A stretch of 64,000 nucleotides of DNA from Janthinobacterium violaceinigrum. GTDB taxonomy: Bacteria; Pseudomonadota; Gammaproteobacteria; Burkholderiales; Burkholderiaceae_D. Shown here in pieces: positions 1-8,168 of this stretch; the stretch's first letter is position 1; each line of letters begins with the position of its first letter. The stretch covers positions 36,138-100,137 of the forward strand of contig NZ_WFLI01000021.1 in the NCBI RefSeq assembly GCF_009208555.1. Reading direction: 5' to 3'. Below the pieces are notes generated by a model. That model was not told where the DNA came from and searched no databases. It saw only the letters and a program-made list of their open reading frames with translations. The position numbers and the translations under genes are program-made.

Positions 1-1
1 C

Positions 2-385
2 AACATGATGGATACGCGCCGCGCCGTGAGCTTTCTGATGCGCGGCAGGCTGCTCAATTCCGAGCAGTTCGAGGAAGCGCGGCAGATTTTGCGCGACATC
101 GAGTCGCTCGATGGCCACACCTCGTTCCTGTTTGACAAGATCAACTTCCTGATGGACGCCACCGTCGGTTTCATCAACATCAACCAGAACAAGATCATCA
201 AGATCTTCTCGGTGGCCAGCGTGGCCTTCCTGCCGCCCACCCTGATCGCCAGCGTGTACGGCATGAACTTCAAGCTGATGCCGGAACTGGAATGGTCGTT
301 CGGTTACCCGTGGGCCTGGGGCCTGATGATCACCAGCGCCATCGCGCCCTTCCTGTACTTCCGCCACCGGGGCTGGCTGAAATAA
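2..385 (+). CDS. corA: Magnesium/cobalt transporter CorA, C-terminal part (5' end outside window)
   Basis: The reading frame is open to the left edge, so only the C-terminal ~128 residues are present and the true start lies upstream. The visible part has the CorA/2-TM-GxN hallmarks: a long helical stalk, a first membrane segment (IFSVASVAFLPPTLIASVYG), the YGMNF signature (GMN motif of the selectivity loop), a second membrane segment and a short positively charged cytoplasmic tail ending RHRGWLK. CorA proteins form pentameric inner-membrane channels for Mg2+ (also Co2+/Ni2+). The family call is secure from the GMN motif; the ion is inferred from the family. A hairpin terminator follows the stop at once. 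Confidence 0.93.
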   Translation, partial: NMMDTRRAVSFLMRGRLLNSEQFEEARQILRDIESLDGHTSFLFDKINFLMDATVGFININQNKIIKIFSVASVAFLPPTLIASVYGMNFKLMPELEWSFGYPWAWGLMITSAIAPFLYFRHRGWLK

Positions 386-386
386 G

Positions 387-413
387 AAAACGGGCCCGCA
401 GGCCCGTTTTTTT
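387..413. terminator. Rho-independent terminator after corA
   Basis: A perfect stem AACGGGCC/GGCCCGTT around a short CGCA loop is followed by a T run, directly after the corA stop. It lies between two convergent genes and its A-rich left side could also serve the minus-strand gene ending at 413. Confidence 0.85.
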
Positions 414-895
414 CAGGGCGCCGCTTTTTTCGGCGCGATGCCGGTGTATTGCGCCGACAGCAGTTTCCACGCCGCCCCTTCCTTTTTCGCCACATAGCTG
501 GCGCGCAGGGCCATGTTGCGCTGCTGTCCGCCCGCCTGTACCGTTACCGCCAGCCGGGCGATCAGCACGGCCGTATCGCCCGCGACGCGCACGAACGGCT
601 CTTCCACCGCGATGACGGGAGCGGCGGATTTTTTCTCGGGCGAATAAAACGCCAGCATCTTTTCGCGCGTGTCGACGTCGCCCAGCGGCGACACTTCCGC
701 GTAATTGTCGGCCGTCAGGGCTGCCAGGGCCGGTGCGTCAAAACTGGCTTGCGCCGCCACGTGCTGGCGCACGAGGTTGAGGACGGCCGCATCGTCGTCC
801 GCCGCCCGTGCGGGCTGCGCGGCCGCCACGAAGGCAAGCGCGGCAATTGTGGAAATCAGGGATAATCGGCCTTGCAGAAAATTTTTGCGTGTCAT
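413..895 (-). CDS. Secreted NTF2-like (SnoaL/DUF4440-type) protein
   Basis: 160 residues. The first ~31 residues form a Sec signal peptide (MTRKNF..., hydrophobic core, AQPARA-A cleavage-like end). The mature part has the NTF2-like cone fold pattern: a helical region (LNLVRQHVAAQASFDAPALAALTADNYAEVSPLGD), then alternating beta strands ending in YVAKKEGAAWKLLSAQYT, typical of DUF4440/SnoaL-like proteins. Family members range from ketosteroid-isomerase-like enzymes to binding proteins with no activity, so no reaction is assigned. It is a single gene convergent with corA and divergent from the HAD phosphatase. Periplasmic location is inferred. Confidence 0.75.
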   Translation of the reverse strand: MTRKNFLQGRLSLISTIAALAFVAAAQPARAADDDAAVLNLVRQHVAAQASFDAPALAALTADNYAEVSPLGDVDTREKMLAFYSPEKKSAAPVIAVEEPFVRVAGDTAVLIARLAVTVQAGGQQRNMALRASYVAKKEGAAWKLLSAQYTGIAPKKAAP

Positions 896-1100
896 GGTAT
901 CGATCCTGTTGGGCCTGATTCAAGCGATCAGGGCAGGCAAAGTATGCCATTGAAGTTATCTAAAAGAAATTACTTCATGCGGCCGATGGCCGGCACGCAA
1001 CGCAAAGTATCGGGATGTGGCCGGCCAAGCGTAGCGCGCCACGCCCCCCTGTTCTATGCTGGCGGCGCGCACGGTGCGCTTCGCCCCTATTGGAGAATAC

Positions 1101-1817
1101 ATGCCTGACACCGTTCCTTCCCTTCCCCGTTTCACCCACCTGATCAGCGACTGCGATGGCGTGCTGATCGACAGCGAAGCCGTGGCCCTGCAGGCGTTGC
1201 TGGAATTGCTGGGACCGCGCCTGCCGAACCTGCCCCAGGGCGTCACCCTGCAAGGCTTGATCGAGCCGCGCCTGGGCCAGCGCCTGGTGCCGCTGATGCA
1301 GGATATTTACCGGGAACTGGAGCTGCCGCCGCTGCCGGCCGATGACATCATGGCCATCGGTAACGCCGTCGATGCGGCCTGCGACGCCCAGTTGCGCGCC
1401 GTGCCCGGCGTGGCGCAGGCGCTGGCCGCCATACCCCTGCCCAAGGCCGTGGCCTCGAACAGCGTCAGCGCACGCGTGCTGTCGGCGCTGGAGCGCACGG
1501 GCATGGCGCCCCTGTTCGACAAGCGCGTCTTCACGCCGGACCTGGTGGGGCATGCCAAGCCGCATCCGGGCGTCTATCTGGCGGCGGCTGCCGCCTTCGG
1601 CGTGCCGCCAGGCCAGTGCCTGGTGCTGGAAGACAGCGTCACGGGCGTGACGGCGGCCGTGGCGGCAGGTACGACGGTATTGGGATTCATCGGCGGCGGG
1701 CATATCGCCGCCGGCCAGGAAGCGCGCCTGAAGGCCGCTGGCGCGCACGTCGTGTTCAACGACATGGGCAAGCTGCCGGCGCTGGTGGCGGAACTGCTGC
1801 AGGGCGCCACGGTGTAG
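1101..1817 (+). CDS. HAD-superfamily sugar-phosphate phosphatase (YieH/beta-phosphoglucomutase-like)
   Basis: 238 residues from the ATG at 1101, chosen because GGAG lies 5-8 bases upstream; an in-frame ATG at 1056 lacks a ribosome site. Motif I is DCDGVLIDSE (nucleophile and acid Asp), motif II is the serine in VASNSVSARV, motif III is the lysine in HAKPHPGVYL, and motif IV is LEDSVTGVTAA. The helical cap between motifs I and II is of the beta-PGM/phosphoglycolate phosphatase type. This subgroup hydrolyses small phosphorylated metabolites such as 6-phosphogluconate; the substrate here cannot be read from sequence. It is convergent with hemL. Confidence 0.88.
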   Translation: MPDTVPSLPRFTHLISDCDGVLIDSEAVALQALLELLGPRLPNLPQGVTLQGLIEPRLGQRLVPLMQDIYRELELPPLPADDIMAIGNAVDAACDAQLRAVPGVAQALAAIPLPKAVASNSVSARVLSALERTGMAPLFDKRVFTPDLVGHAKPHPGVYLAAAAAFGVPPGQCLVLEDSVTGVTAAVAAGTTVLGFIGGGHIAAGQEARLKAAGAHVVFNDMGKLPALVAELLQGATV

Positions 1818-1888
1818 CGGCAGCTGGCAATACCGCTGCGCGCCGGCCGCAAGGCGCGGCGCGCAGCAGGTCTTGTCAGTGAGGTGTC

Positions 1889-3178
1889 TTACGCCAGCTT
1901 GGCGAACACCTTGCGCGCAGCGGCGATGGTGGCGTCGATGACGGCATCGTCGTGCTGTGCCGAGACGAAGCCCGCCTCGAAGGCGGCTGGCGCGAAGTAC
2001 ACGCCTTCGTCGAGCATGGCGTGGAAGAAGGCGTTGAACTTGCTGCGGTCGCCCGCCATCATTTCCGCGTAGCTGGTCGGTGGCGTGGCGCTGAAATAAA
2101 TGCCGAACATGCCGCCGATGTAGTCGGCGCAGAAGACCACGCCCGCCTCTTGCGCGGCGCTCGTCAAGCCTTCGGCCAGGCGCTTGGCCGTGGCGCCCAG
2201 CTGCTCGTAGAAGCCTGGCTGCTGGATCAGTTTCAGGGTCGCCATGCCGGCCGCCACGGCGACCGGGTTGCCCGACAGGGTGCCGGCCTGGTAGACGGCG
2301 CCCAGCGGCGCCATATGGTGCATCAGCGCGGCGCTGCCGCCGAAGGCCGCCACCGGCATGCCGCCGCCGATCACCTTGCCCAGCGCGGTGAGGTCCGGCT
2401 TGATGCCGTACAGCGCCTGCGCGCCGCCCAGGGCCACGCGCAAGCCGCACATGACTTCATCGAAAATGAGCAGGGCGCCGTGCTGCGTGCACAGCTCGCG
2501 CATCGCCTGCAGGAATTCCGGCGTGGCTTTCACGAGGTTCATGTTGCCGGCCACGGGTTCGACGATCACGCAGGCGATGTCCGCGCCGAAGCTGTCGAAG
2601 GCGTCCTTCAGCTGTTCCACGTTGTTATAGTCGAGCACCAGCGTGTGCTTCACGAAGTCTTCCGGCACGCCGGCCGACGTCGGGTTGCCGAAGGTGAGCA
2701 GGCCGCTGCCCGCCTTCACCAGCAGCGAATCGGCGTGGCCGTGGTAGCAGCCTTCGAACTTGACGATCTTGTCGCGGCCCGTGGCGCCGCGCGCCAGGCG
2801 CAGGGCGCTCATGGTCGCTTCCGTGCCCGACGACACCAGGCGCACCTGCTCGATCGACGGCACCAGGCGCGTGATTTCCTCGGCCATCAGCACTTCGCCT
2901 TCGGTCGGCGCGCCGAACGACAGGCCCAGTGCTGCCGCATCCTGCACCGCCTTGACTACCTCGGGGTGGGCGTGGCCGACGATGGCCGGGCCCCACGAGC
3001 CGATGTAGTCGATATAGCGCTTGCCGTCCGCGTCCCAGAAGTACGGGCCTTCGGCGCGCGTGATGAAGCGCGGCGTGCCGCCCACGGAGCGGAAGGCCCG
3101 CACGGGCGAGTTGACGCCGCCTGGCGTGGTTTTTTGTGCGCGGGCAAACAGGATGTCGTTCTGTGAAGTCGTCGTCAT
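1889..3178 (-). CDS. hemL: Glutamate-1-semialdehyde 2,1-aminomutase
   Basis: 429 residues from the ATG at 3178. It isomerises glutamate-1-semialdehyde to 5-aminolevulinate, the last step of the C5 route to tetrapyrroles, in the cytoplasm with PLP/PMP. Visible family features: the N-terminal SRAPGGVNSPVRAF-type segment (here TTPGGVNSPVRAF), GSWGPAIVGHAHPEV, the VSSGTEATMSALRLAR cofactor-phosphate region, LLIFDEVMCGLR, and the PLP lysine in LGKVIGGGMP. Normal family length. The gene for a ThiD-like kinase starts upstream on the same strand 49 bp away, so the two may be co-transcribed. The reading frame extends further upstream without a better start. Confidence 0.97.
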   Translation of the reverse strand: MTTTSQNDILFARAQKTTPGGVNSPVRAFRSVGGTPRFITRAEGPYFWDADGKRYIDYIGSWGPAIVGHAHPEVVKAVQDAAALGLSFGAPTEGEVLMAEEITRLVPSIEQVRLVSSGTEATMSALRLARGATGRDKIVKFEGCYHGHADSLLVKAGSGLLTFGNPTSAGVPEDFVKHTLVLDYNNVEQLKDAFDSFGADIACVIVEPVAGNMNLVKATPEFLQAMRELCTQHGALLIFDEVMCGLRVALGGAQALYGIKPDLTALGKVIGGGMPVAAFGGSAALMHHMAPLGAVYQAGTLSGNPVAVAAGMATLKLIQQPGFYEQLGATAKRLAEGLTSAAQEAGVVFCADYIGGMFGIYFSATPPTSYAEMMAGDRSKFNAFFHAMLDEGVYFAPAAFEAGFVSAQHDDAVIDATIAAARKVFAKLA

Positions 3179-3227
3179 GATAATCGTGCCTTGAAAGTGG
3201 ATCGTTGTCTGTGTCGTCTGTCGGTGT

Positions 3228-4085
3228 CTATTGGCCGCCGCGCTGGCGCTGCTGCCGGAACAGCCGGTTCGGCACCAGCTTGCCCATGCCGTGGCGCTGC
3301 GCATGCGCCAGCGCGCCGGCGGTAAATTCCTGCGCCGCCACGACCACCTGCGGCACATCGTCTTCATTGTCGGCCAGGGCCAGCAGGGCGGTGGCCGCCG
3401 CCGACAGGGTGCTGCCGGCGCCGTTGAAGATGCCCGGCAGGTGCTGCCATTGGTCGTGGCGCACCACGCCGTCCTCGCCGAACAGGGTATTGGCGCGCAA
3501 TTTGCCTTCGGCCGTGCCGGACTTGCTGGCGTCGGCCGGCATGCCGGTGACGAGCACGTATTCGCAGCCCAGCGCCACCAGGTAGTCGACGTCGTTCTGC
3601 AGGGTGTCGTCCGGGTCGGCGTCGCGCCAGGTTTCGGCCAGGCGCTCCAGTTCCACCGGCGAGAGCACCAGCAAGGTCGTTTGCGGGATCAGGAGCTGGC
3701 GCACGGCGGTGAGGATGTCCTCGTCGTCCATGCCCTGTTCCGGCAGCGCCGAAATGAAGGGATCGAGGATCAGCGGCACGTTCGGATAGTCGGAGACGAT
3801 TTCGGCGATGGCCGTGACGTTTTCCACGCTGCCCAGGGCGCCGATCTTGATGGCCGAGACCGACATGTCTTCCAGCAGCACGCGCGCCTGGTCGGAAACC
3901 CAGTCCGGGTCGACCGCCTGCACGTCTTCCACGCGCGCCGTATCGCTGATCAACAGGCCCGTGGTGACCGACAGGCCATGGCAGCCGAAGGCTGAAAACG
4001 TGGTCAGGTCGGCCTGGATGCCGATCGCGCCGACCGGATCGGACACGCCGAAGCTTAATATGAGGGGAGAAGTTTGGTTTTGCAC
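3228..4085 (-). CDS. ThiD-like ribokinase-family kinase (HMP/HMP-P kinase homologue, divergent)
   Basis: 285 residues. Overall it aligns by eye with hydroxymethylpyrimidine/phosphomethylpyrimidine kinases: an N-terminal LSFGVSDPVGAIGIQADLTTF block, GCHGLSVTTGLLISDT, VSAIKIGALGS, and VPLILDPF. However, the usual GSDPSGGAGIQADL signature is altered (VGAIG for SGGAG), and the C-terminal anion-hole motif GTGCTL reads GAGSTL, so the catalytic-loop cysteine is a serine. A thiamine role is therefore not assured. The order rubredoxin (divergent) - ThiD-like - hemL is common in Burkholderiales. It is transcribed toward hemL and divergently from rubredoxin with a 57 bp spacer. Confidence 0.75.
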   Translation of the reverse strand: MQNQTSPLILSFGVSDPVGAIGIQADLTTFSAFGCHGLSVTTGLLISDTARVEDVQAVDPDWVSDQARVLLEDMSVSAIKIGALGSVENVTAIAEIVSDYPNVPLILDPFISALPEQGMDDEDILTAVRQLLIPQTTLLVLSPVELERLAETWRDADPDDTLQNDVDYLVALGCEYVLVTGMPADASKSGTAEGKLRANTLFGEDGVVRHDQWQHLPGIFNGAGSTLSAAATALLALADNEDDVPQVVVAAQEFTAGALAHAQRHGMGKLVPNRLFRQQRQRGGQ

Positions 4086-4142
4086 GGCGGGTAGATTAAG
4101 ATACCTAATTCAGCATTTTACTTGATTGAAGGGTGGCAGAAC

Positions 4143-4334
4143 GTGAGTAGCAACGAAACAACGCAGCAATTCCAAACGTGGATGTGTCTTATTTGCGGCT
4201 GGGTTTATGATGAAGCGGCTGGTCTGCCTGATGAAGACATCGCTCCGGGCACGCGTTGGGCCGATGTTCCGATGAACTGGACCTGCCCTGAATGCGGTGC
4301 GCGCAAGGATGATTTCGAGATGGTAGCGATTTAA
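4143..4334 (+). CDS. Rubredoxin
   Basis: 63 residues when read from the GTG at 4143, which has GAAGGGTGG just upstream; a TTG at 4122 in the same frame lacks a ribosome site. Two CxxCG knuckles (MCLICGWVYDE and CPECGARKDDF) carry the four cysteines for one Fe(SCys)4 centre, and the WVYDEAAGLPDEDIAPGTRW stretch is typical. Rubredoxins pass single electrons, for example to alkane hydroxylases or oxygen/peroxide reductases; the partner is not evident here. It sits just upstream of pilG, a placement common in beta- and gammaproteobacteria. Confidence 0.95.
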   Translation: MSSNETTQQFQTWMCLICGWVYDEAAGLPDEDIAPGTRWADVPMNWTCPECGARKDDFEMVAI

Positions 4335-4419
4335 TTGATGCCGACCCATGGGAGGTTGCTGCCGCACGCAGGTGTCGCGGCCGCCTGTGCTATGGTATGA
4401 AAGATTGCCGAATAATCAA

Positions 4420-4830
4420 ATGACGCATTCCTCGCCGCCCCGGGCACCGTCCGACAGCGCCTGCATACTGGTCATCGATGACAGTGCCACCAGCCGCAGC
4501 GCGGCCGAACGGATACTGCGCGAGGCCGGTTATCGCGTGGTGGTGGCGGAAAACGGCTTTGAGGCATTGGCCAAGATCGCCGACTGCCAGCCGGCGCTGA
4601 TCGTGTGCGACATCGTGATGCCGCGCCTGGATGGCTACCGCACGTGTGCGCTGATCAAGGCCAGCGCGGCCTTTCATGCCACGCCGGTGCTGATGCTGTC
4701 GGCCAGGGAAGGCCTGTTCGACCGCGCGCGCGGCGCCATGGCAGGTGCCAGCGCCTGCCTGGCCAAGCCGCTGGCGCGCGAGGCGCTGCTGGAGGCCGTG
4801 CGGCTGCACCTGGCCGGGCATTTTGAGTAA
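4420..4830 (+). CDS. pilG: Twitching-motility response regulator PilG
   Basis: 136 residues from the ATG at 4420; no strong ribosome site is seen, so the start is moderately sure. It is a single receiver domain without output domain: acidic pair D20-D21 (VIDDSATSR), phospho-acceptor D64 (VCDIVMPRLDGY), and the conserved lysine near the C-terminus (CLAKPL). In the Pil-Chp pathway PilG is phosphorylated by the ChpA kinase and promotes pilus extension, partly via cAMP signalling (known from Pseudomonas). It is first of five genes pilG-pilH-pilI-pilJ-chpA. Confidence 0.88.
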   Translation: MTHSSPPRAPSDSACILVIDDSATSRSAAERILREAGYRVVVAENGFEALAKIADCQPALIVCDIVMPRLDGYRTCALIKASAAFHATPVLMLSAREGLFDRARGAMAGASACLAKPLAREALLEAVRLHLAGHFE

Positions 4831-4865
4831 GTGGTTTATTGATTGACAACGCAGCAAGGAAGCAG

Positions 4866-5231
4866 ATGGCCATACACACAATTCTGATCGTCGATGACTC
4901 GCCGACAGAACGCTATTACCTGAGCGAGATGCTGGTGCGTGCCGGTTATGCCGTCGTTACGGCGCAGGACGGCGCCGACGCGTTGGCGCAGCTGAAGCAG
5001 ACCCGGCCCGACCTGATCCTGATGGATGTGGTGATGCCCGGTGCGAATGGCTTCCAGATCACGCGCGCCATCGCGCGCGATCCCGAACTGCAGGACGTGC
5101 CGGTGATTATCTGCTCCAGCAAGAGCCAGGAAACGGACCGCATCTGGGGCTTGCGCCAGGGCGCGCGTGATTATCTGGTCAAGCCGGTGGTGGAAGCCGA
5201 GCTGCTGGCCAAGATCGCCGCGCTGTCCTGA
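4866..5231 (+). CDS. pilH: Twitching-motility response regulator PilH
   Basis: 121 residues, start ATG 4866 with AAGGAAG six bases upstream. A single CheY-like receiver: D10-D11 acidic pair (IVDDSPTERYYL), phospho-acceptor D54 (LMDVVMPGANGF), S/T switch region VIICSSKSQETD and conserved lysine (YLVKPV). The PTERYYLSEML helix 1 is typical of PilH. In the Pil-Chp system PilH opposes PilG or acts as a phosphate sink, favouring retraction. Separated from pilG by 35 bp and followed by pilI after 2 bp, so co-translation is likely. Confidence 0.92.
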   Translation: MAIHTILIVDDSPTERYYLSEMLVRAGYAVVTAQDGADALAQLKQTRPDLILMDVVMPGANGFQITRAIARDPELQDVPVIICSSKSQETDRIWGLRQGARDYLVKPVVEAELLAKIAALS

Positions 5232-5233
5232 GA

Positions 5234-5857
5234 ATGCCGACGATGCCAGGTCAGGGCGTGACCACCGGGGCTTTCCCGCCTGCCGCCATGCCGTCTTTCG
5301 AGACGGGCGCGCGGCAGGGGCGCTTGCGCCAGTATCAGCTGCAATTGATCGAGCGGATACAGGCCGCGCGCAGCGGCGCGCTGGCGGCCCGCAAGGAGCT
5401 GGGCGTGATGCTCGGTGGCCGGCCGTGCCTGCTCGACCTGACGCAGCTCGGCGAAATCGTCATTGCCTCCGGCGTGCAGATCCAGGGCGTGCCGCTGGCG
5501 CAAGATTGGTACCTGGGCCTGGCGGCCATGCGCGGACGCCTGACGGCCATCGTCGACCTGGCCCGCTACATGGGCGAGCCGGCTTGCGCGGCAGGCCATC
5601 ACTGCCGCATCATCACGTTTTCTCCCCGTCTGGGCCTCAATTGTGCGCTGCTGGTCGAGCGCGTGCTGGGCTTGCGCCAGCTGCGCGCGCTGCAAGCCAT
5701 GCCCTTGCCGGGCGCGCTGCCGCCGTGGGCGGCGCAGGCGCTGCGCGACAGCGACGGGCAGCAGTGGCTGCGCCTGGACCTGGCGCAGCTGGCGCAATCG
5801 GAACGCTTCCTCGATGCCGGTTTTGGCGGCCTCGCCGCACACAAGGATATTTGCTGA
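5234..5857 (+). CDS. pilI: CheW-like adaptor PilI
   Basis: 207 residues. A CheW-type SH3-like adaptor: LTQLGEIV / VPLAQDWYLGLAAMRGRLTAIVDLARYMG matches the docking core of the PilI family, with a C-terminal VLGLRQLRAL beta region. It couples the transducer PilJ to the ChpA kinase at the cell pole. Start ATG 5234 follows the pilH stop by 2 bases, and the stop overlaps the pilJ start in TGATG. The N-terminal ~35 residues are variable and presumably flexible. Confidence 0.9.
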   Translation: MPTMPGQGVTTGAFPPAAMPSFETGARQGRLRQYQLQLIERIQAARSGALAARKELGVMLGGRPCLLDLTQLGEIVIASGVQIQGVPLAQDWYLGLAAMRGRLTAIVDLARYMGEPACAAGHHCRIITFSPRLGLNCALLVERVLGLRQLRALQAMPLPGALPPWAAQALRDSDGQQWLRLDLAQLAQSERFLDAGFGGLAAHKDIC

Positions 5858-8094
5858 TGGGCGCCCATTCCCCTATCCTGGCGGCCGGCATGCCCGAAGC
5901 GGAGCACGCCGCCGGCGAGCCGGCATCGGCAGCCGACCTGCCGCTGCGCCTGCGCGACGCGCTGGGACGGCGCAAGTCGCTGGCCAATGCGCCGGTGCGC
6001 GACCTGAAGCTGCCGCTGATCGGCCATTTTCCGCTGCAAAAACAACTGAGCATCCTGTCGACGGTGATGGCCCTGAGCCTGGCCGCCAGCCTGCTGTTCG
6101 TCGGCCTCAATACGCGCAGCGGCAATATCGCCTCGGCGCAGACGCAGCTGGCCAGCGATGCGCTGATGCATTCGCAGCGCATCGGCAAGGCCGCGCCGAA
6201 CGCCGTGCAGGGCAATCCGGAAGCCTTCCGCCAGCTCGAGGAAAGCCGCAATGAACTGAACCAGGATTTCCGCCTGATGCTGCGCGGCGGGACGTATCAC
6301 GGCCGCGATATCGGCGAATCGCGTTCCGCCCTGCTGGCGGCGGTGGCCGACGCGCGCAAGAAATGGGCCAGCAGCGACCGCGCGGCCAGCACCATCTTGC
6401 GCCTGAAAACGGAGCTGGGCGAATTCGACAAGACCTTGCAGCAATTGAACGCGCTGTCGCCGGCGCTGCTGGCGCAGACGGAGGAAATCGCGGCGCTCAA
6501 GGTGCAGCGCGGCGGCAATGCGCGCGACCTGGCCGTCATCGGCCGCCTGATGATGCTGAGCCAGCGCATGAGCCGCAGCGCCAGCGAGTTCCTGTCGTCG
6601 GGCAGCATCAGCTCGGAAACGGCGTTTTCGCTGGGGCGCGACACGACCTATTTCCGCGCCGCCGTCGAAGGCCTGCTCAATGGCAGCGTATCGCTGCAAT
6701 TGGCGGCCACGCGCGATGCCGAACTGCGCGACCGGCTGGTGGCGCTGAAAGCCAGTTTCGATAATTACCAGAAGCTCGTCTCGTCGATCCTCGACCGCCT
6801 GGATAAATTCAGTTCGGCGAAAAGCGCCGAGCAGCTGATCTTCAACGAGAACGAAGACCTGCGCCAGCGCCTGACCCTGCTGCAGCAGATGTACCACGTG
6901 AACCAGGAAACGCTGGGGCTAGCCTTCTGGATGATGGTCGGCGGCGTGTTGCTGACCCTGATCGCGGCGGCCGGCATCGGCCGCGTGCTGCTGCAGGATT
7001 CCGTCAACCGCACGCGCGACGCCGAGCGGCGCCGCCATGAGGCGGAAATCCAGCGCCTGCTGTCGCAGGAAAAGGAAGAACAGGCCAAGGCCAAGAACGA
7101 CCAGAACCAGGCGGCCATCCTGCGCCTGATGAACGAATTGCAGAAGGTCGCCGATGGCGACCTGACGGTGCAGGCCACCGTGTCGGAAGACATCACGGGC
7201 GCCATCGCCGATTCCGTCAATTACACGGTCGAGGAATTGCGCGGCCTGGTGGGACGCGTGACGGCGACGGCCGAGCAGGTCAACCGCGCATCGACGCAGG
7301 CGCAAAGCATCTCCAGCAAACTCTTGATCGCTTCGCAGCAGCAGTCGCGCGAAATCCAGGGCGTCAGCGCCACCGTGGTGAAGATGGCCAATGCGATTAC
7401 CGACGTGTCGAAGTCGGCCAGCGTCTCGGCCGACGTGGCGCGCCAGTCGGTGGCGGCGGCGCAGCAGGGTTCGACGGCGGTGGAAAACGCCATCAAGGGC
7501 ATGCATGAAATCCGCGAGCAGATCCAGGATACGTCCAAGCGCATCAAGCGCCTGGGCGAATCGTCGCAGGAAATCGGCGAAATCACGGAGCTCATTTCCG
7601 ACATCACCGAACAGACCAACGTGCTGGCGCTGAACGCCGCCATCCAGGCCGCATCGGCCGGCGAGGCGGGGCGCGGCTTCTCGGTCGTCGCCGAGGAAGT
7701 GCAGCGCCTGGCCGAACGCTCGGCCGCCGCCGCCAAGCAGATCGGCGCGCTGGTGCGCACCATCCAGGCCGATACCCAGGACGCCACCCGCGCGATGGAA
7801 AAATCCACGCAGGGCGTGGTCGAAGGTGCGCACCTGTCCGATGCGGCCGGCGCGGCGCTGAACGACATCAGCCAGGTATCGAAACACCTGGCCGAACTGA
7901 TCCAGGGCATCTCGTTCGCCACGGGCACGCAGGCCGGTTCGGCCAGCGGCGTGGCCTTGAATATCCAGCATATCCTGAGCGTGACGGAACAGACGCAGGA
8001 CGGCACGCAGCAGACGGCGCAGTCGATTCACAAGCTGTCGATGCTGGCGCAGGAACTGAAAAACTCGGTGTCGCGCTTCCGCGTCGCCGCCTGA
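5857..8094 (+). CDS. pilJ: Twitching-motility methyl-accepting chemotaxis protein PilJ
   Basis: 745 residues from the ATG at 5857, which shares bases with the pilI stop (TGATG). Long cytoplasmic N-terminus (~60 residues), TM1 at about 65-84, a periplasmic helical PilJ ligand-binding region (~85-350) containing MLSQRMSRSASEF, TM2 at ~354-376, a HAMP region, then a methyl-accepting coiled coil whose hairpin tip is near residues 577-624 (SDITEQTNVLALNAAIQAA, RGFSVVAEEVQRLAER). PilJ senses pilus/surface-related cues and controls ChpA autophosphorylation. Normal length for the family. Confidence 0.95.
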   Translation: MGAHSPILAAGMPEAEHAAGEPASAADLPLRLRDALGRRKSLANAPVRDLKLPLIGHFPLQKQLSILSTVMALSLAASLLFVGLNTRSGNIASAQTQLASDALMHSQRIGKAAPNAVQGNPEAFRQLEESRNELNQDFRLMLRGGTYHGRDIGESRSALLAAVADARKKWASSDRAASTILRLKTELGEFDKTLQQLNALSPALLAQTEEIAALKVQRGGNARDLAVIGRLMMLSQRMSRSASEFLSSGSISSETAFSLGRDTTYFRAAVEGLLNGSVSLQLAATRDAELRDRLVALKASFDNYQKLVSSILDRLDKFSSAKSAEQLIFNENEDLRQRLTLLQQMYHVNQETLGLAFWMMVGGVLLTLIAAAGIGRVLLQDSVNRTRDAERRRHEAEIQRLLSQEKEEQAKAKNDQNQAAILRLMNELQKVADGDLTVQATVSEDITGAIADSVNYTVEELRGLVGRVTATAEQVNRASTQAQSISSKLLIASQQQSREIQGVSATVVKMANAITDVSKSASVSADVARQSVAAAQQGSTAVENAIKGMHEIREQIQDTSKRIKRLGESSQEIGEITELISDITEQTNVLALNAAIQAASAGEAGRGFSVVAEEVQRLAERSAAAAKQIGALVRTIQADTQDATRAMEKSTQGVVEGAHLSDAAGAALNDISQVSKHLAELIQGISFATGTQAGSASGVALNIQHILSVTEQTQDGTQQTAQSIHKLSMLAQELKNSVSRFRVAA

Positions 8095-8168
8095 ACGCTG
8101 CGCCATTCCAGGGCGCGGCGCGTTGTGCGTACCGAATGTTGCGTTACGATTTCCTTACCGAGGCATGC

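Noticed and set aside
1818..1888. Hairpin between the HAD phosphatase and hemL as a terminator
   Set aside because: GC-rich inverted bases are present but no T run and no clean stem could be defined.
4086..4142. TPP riboswitch in front of the ThiD-like gene
   Set aside because: The 57-bp divergent spacer has no CUGAGA-type core and is too short for the element.
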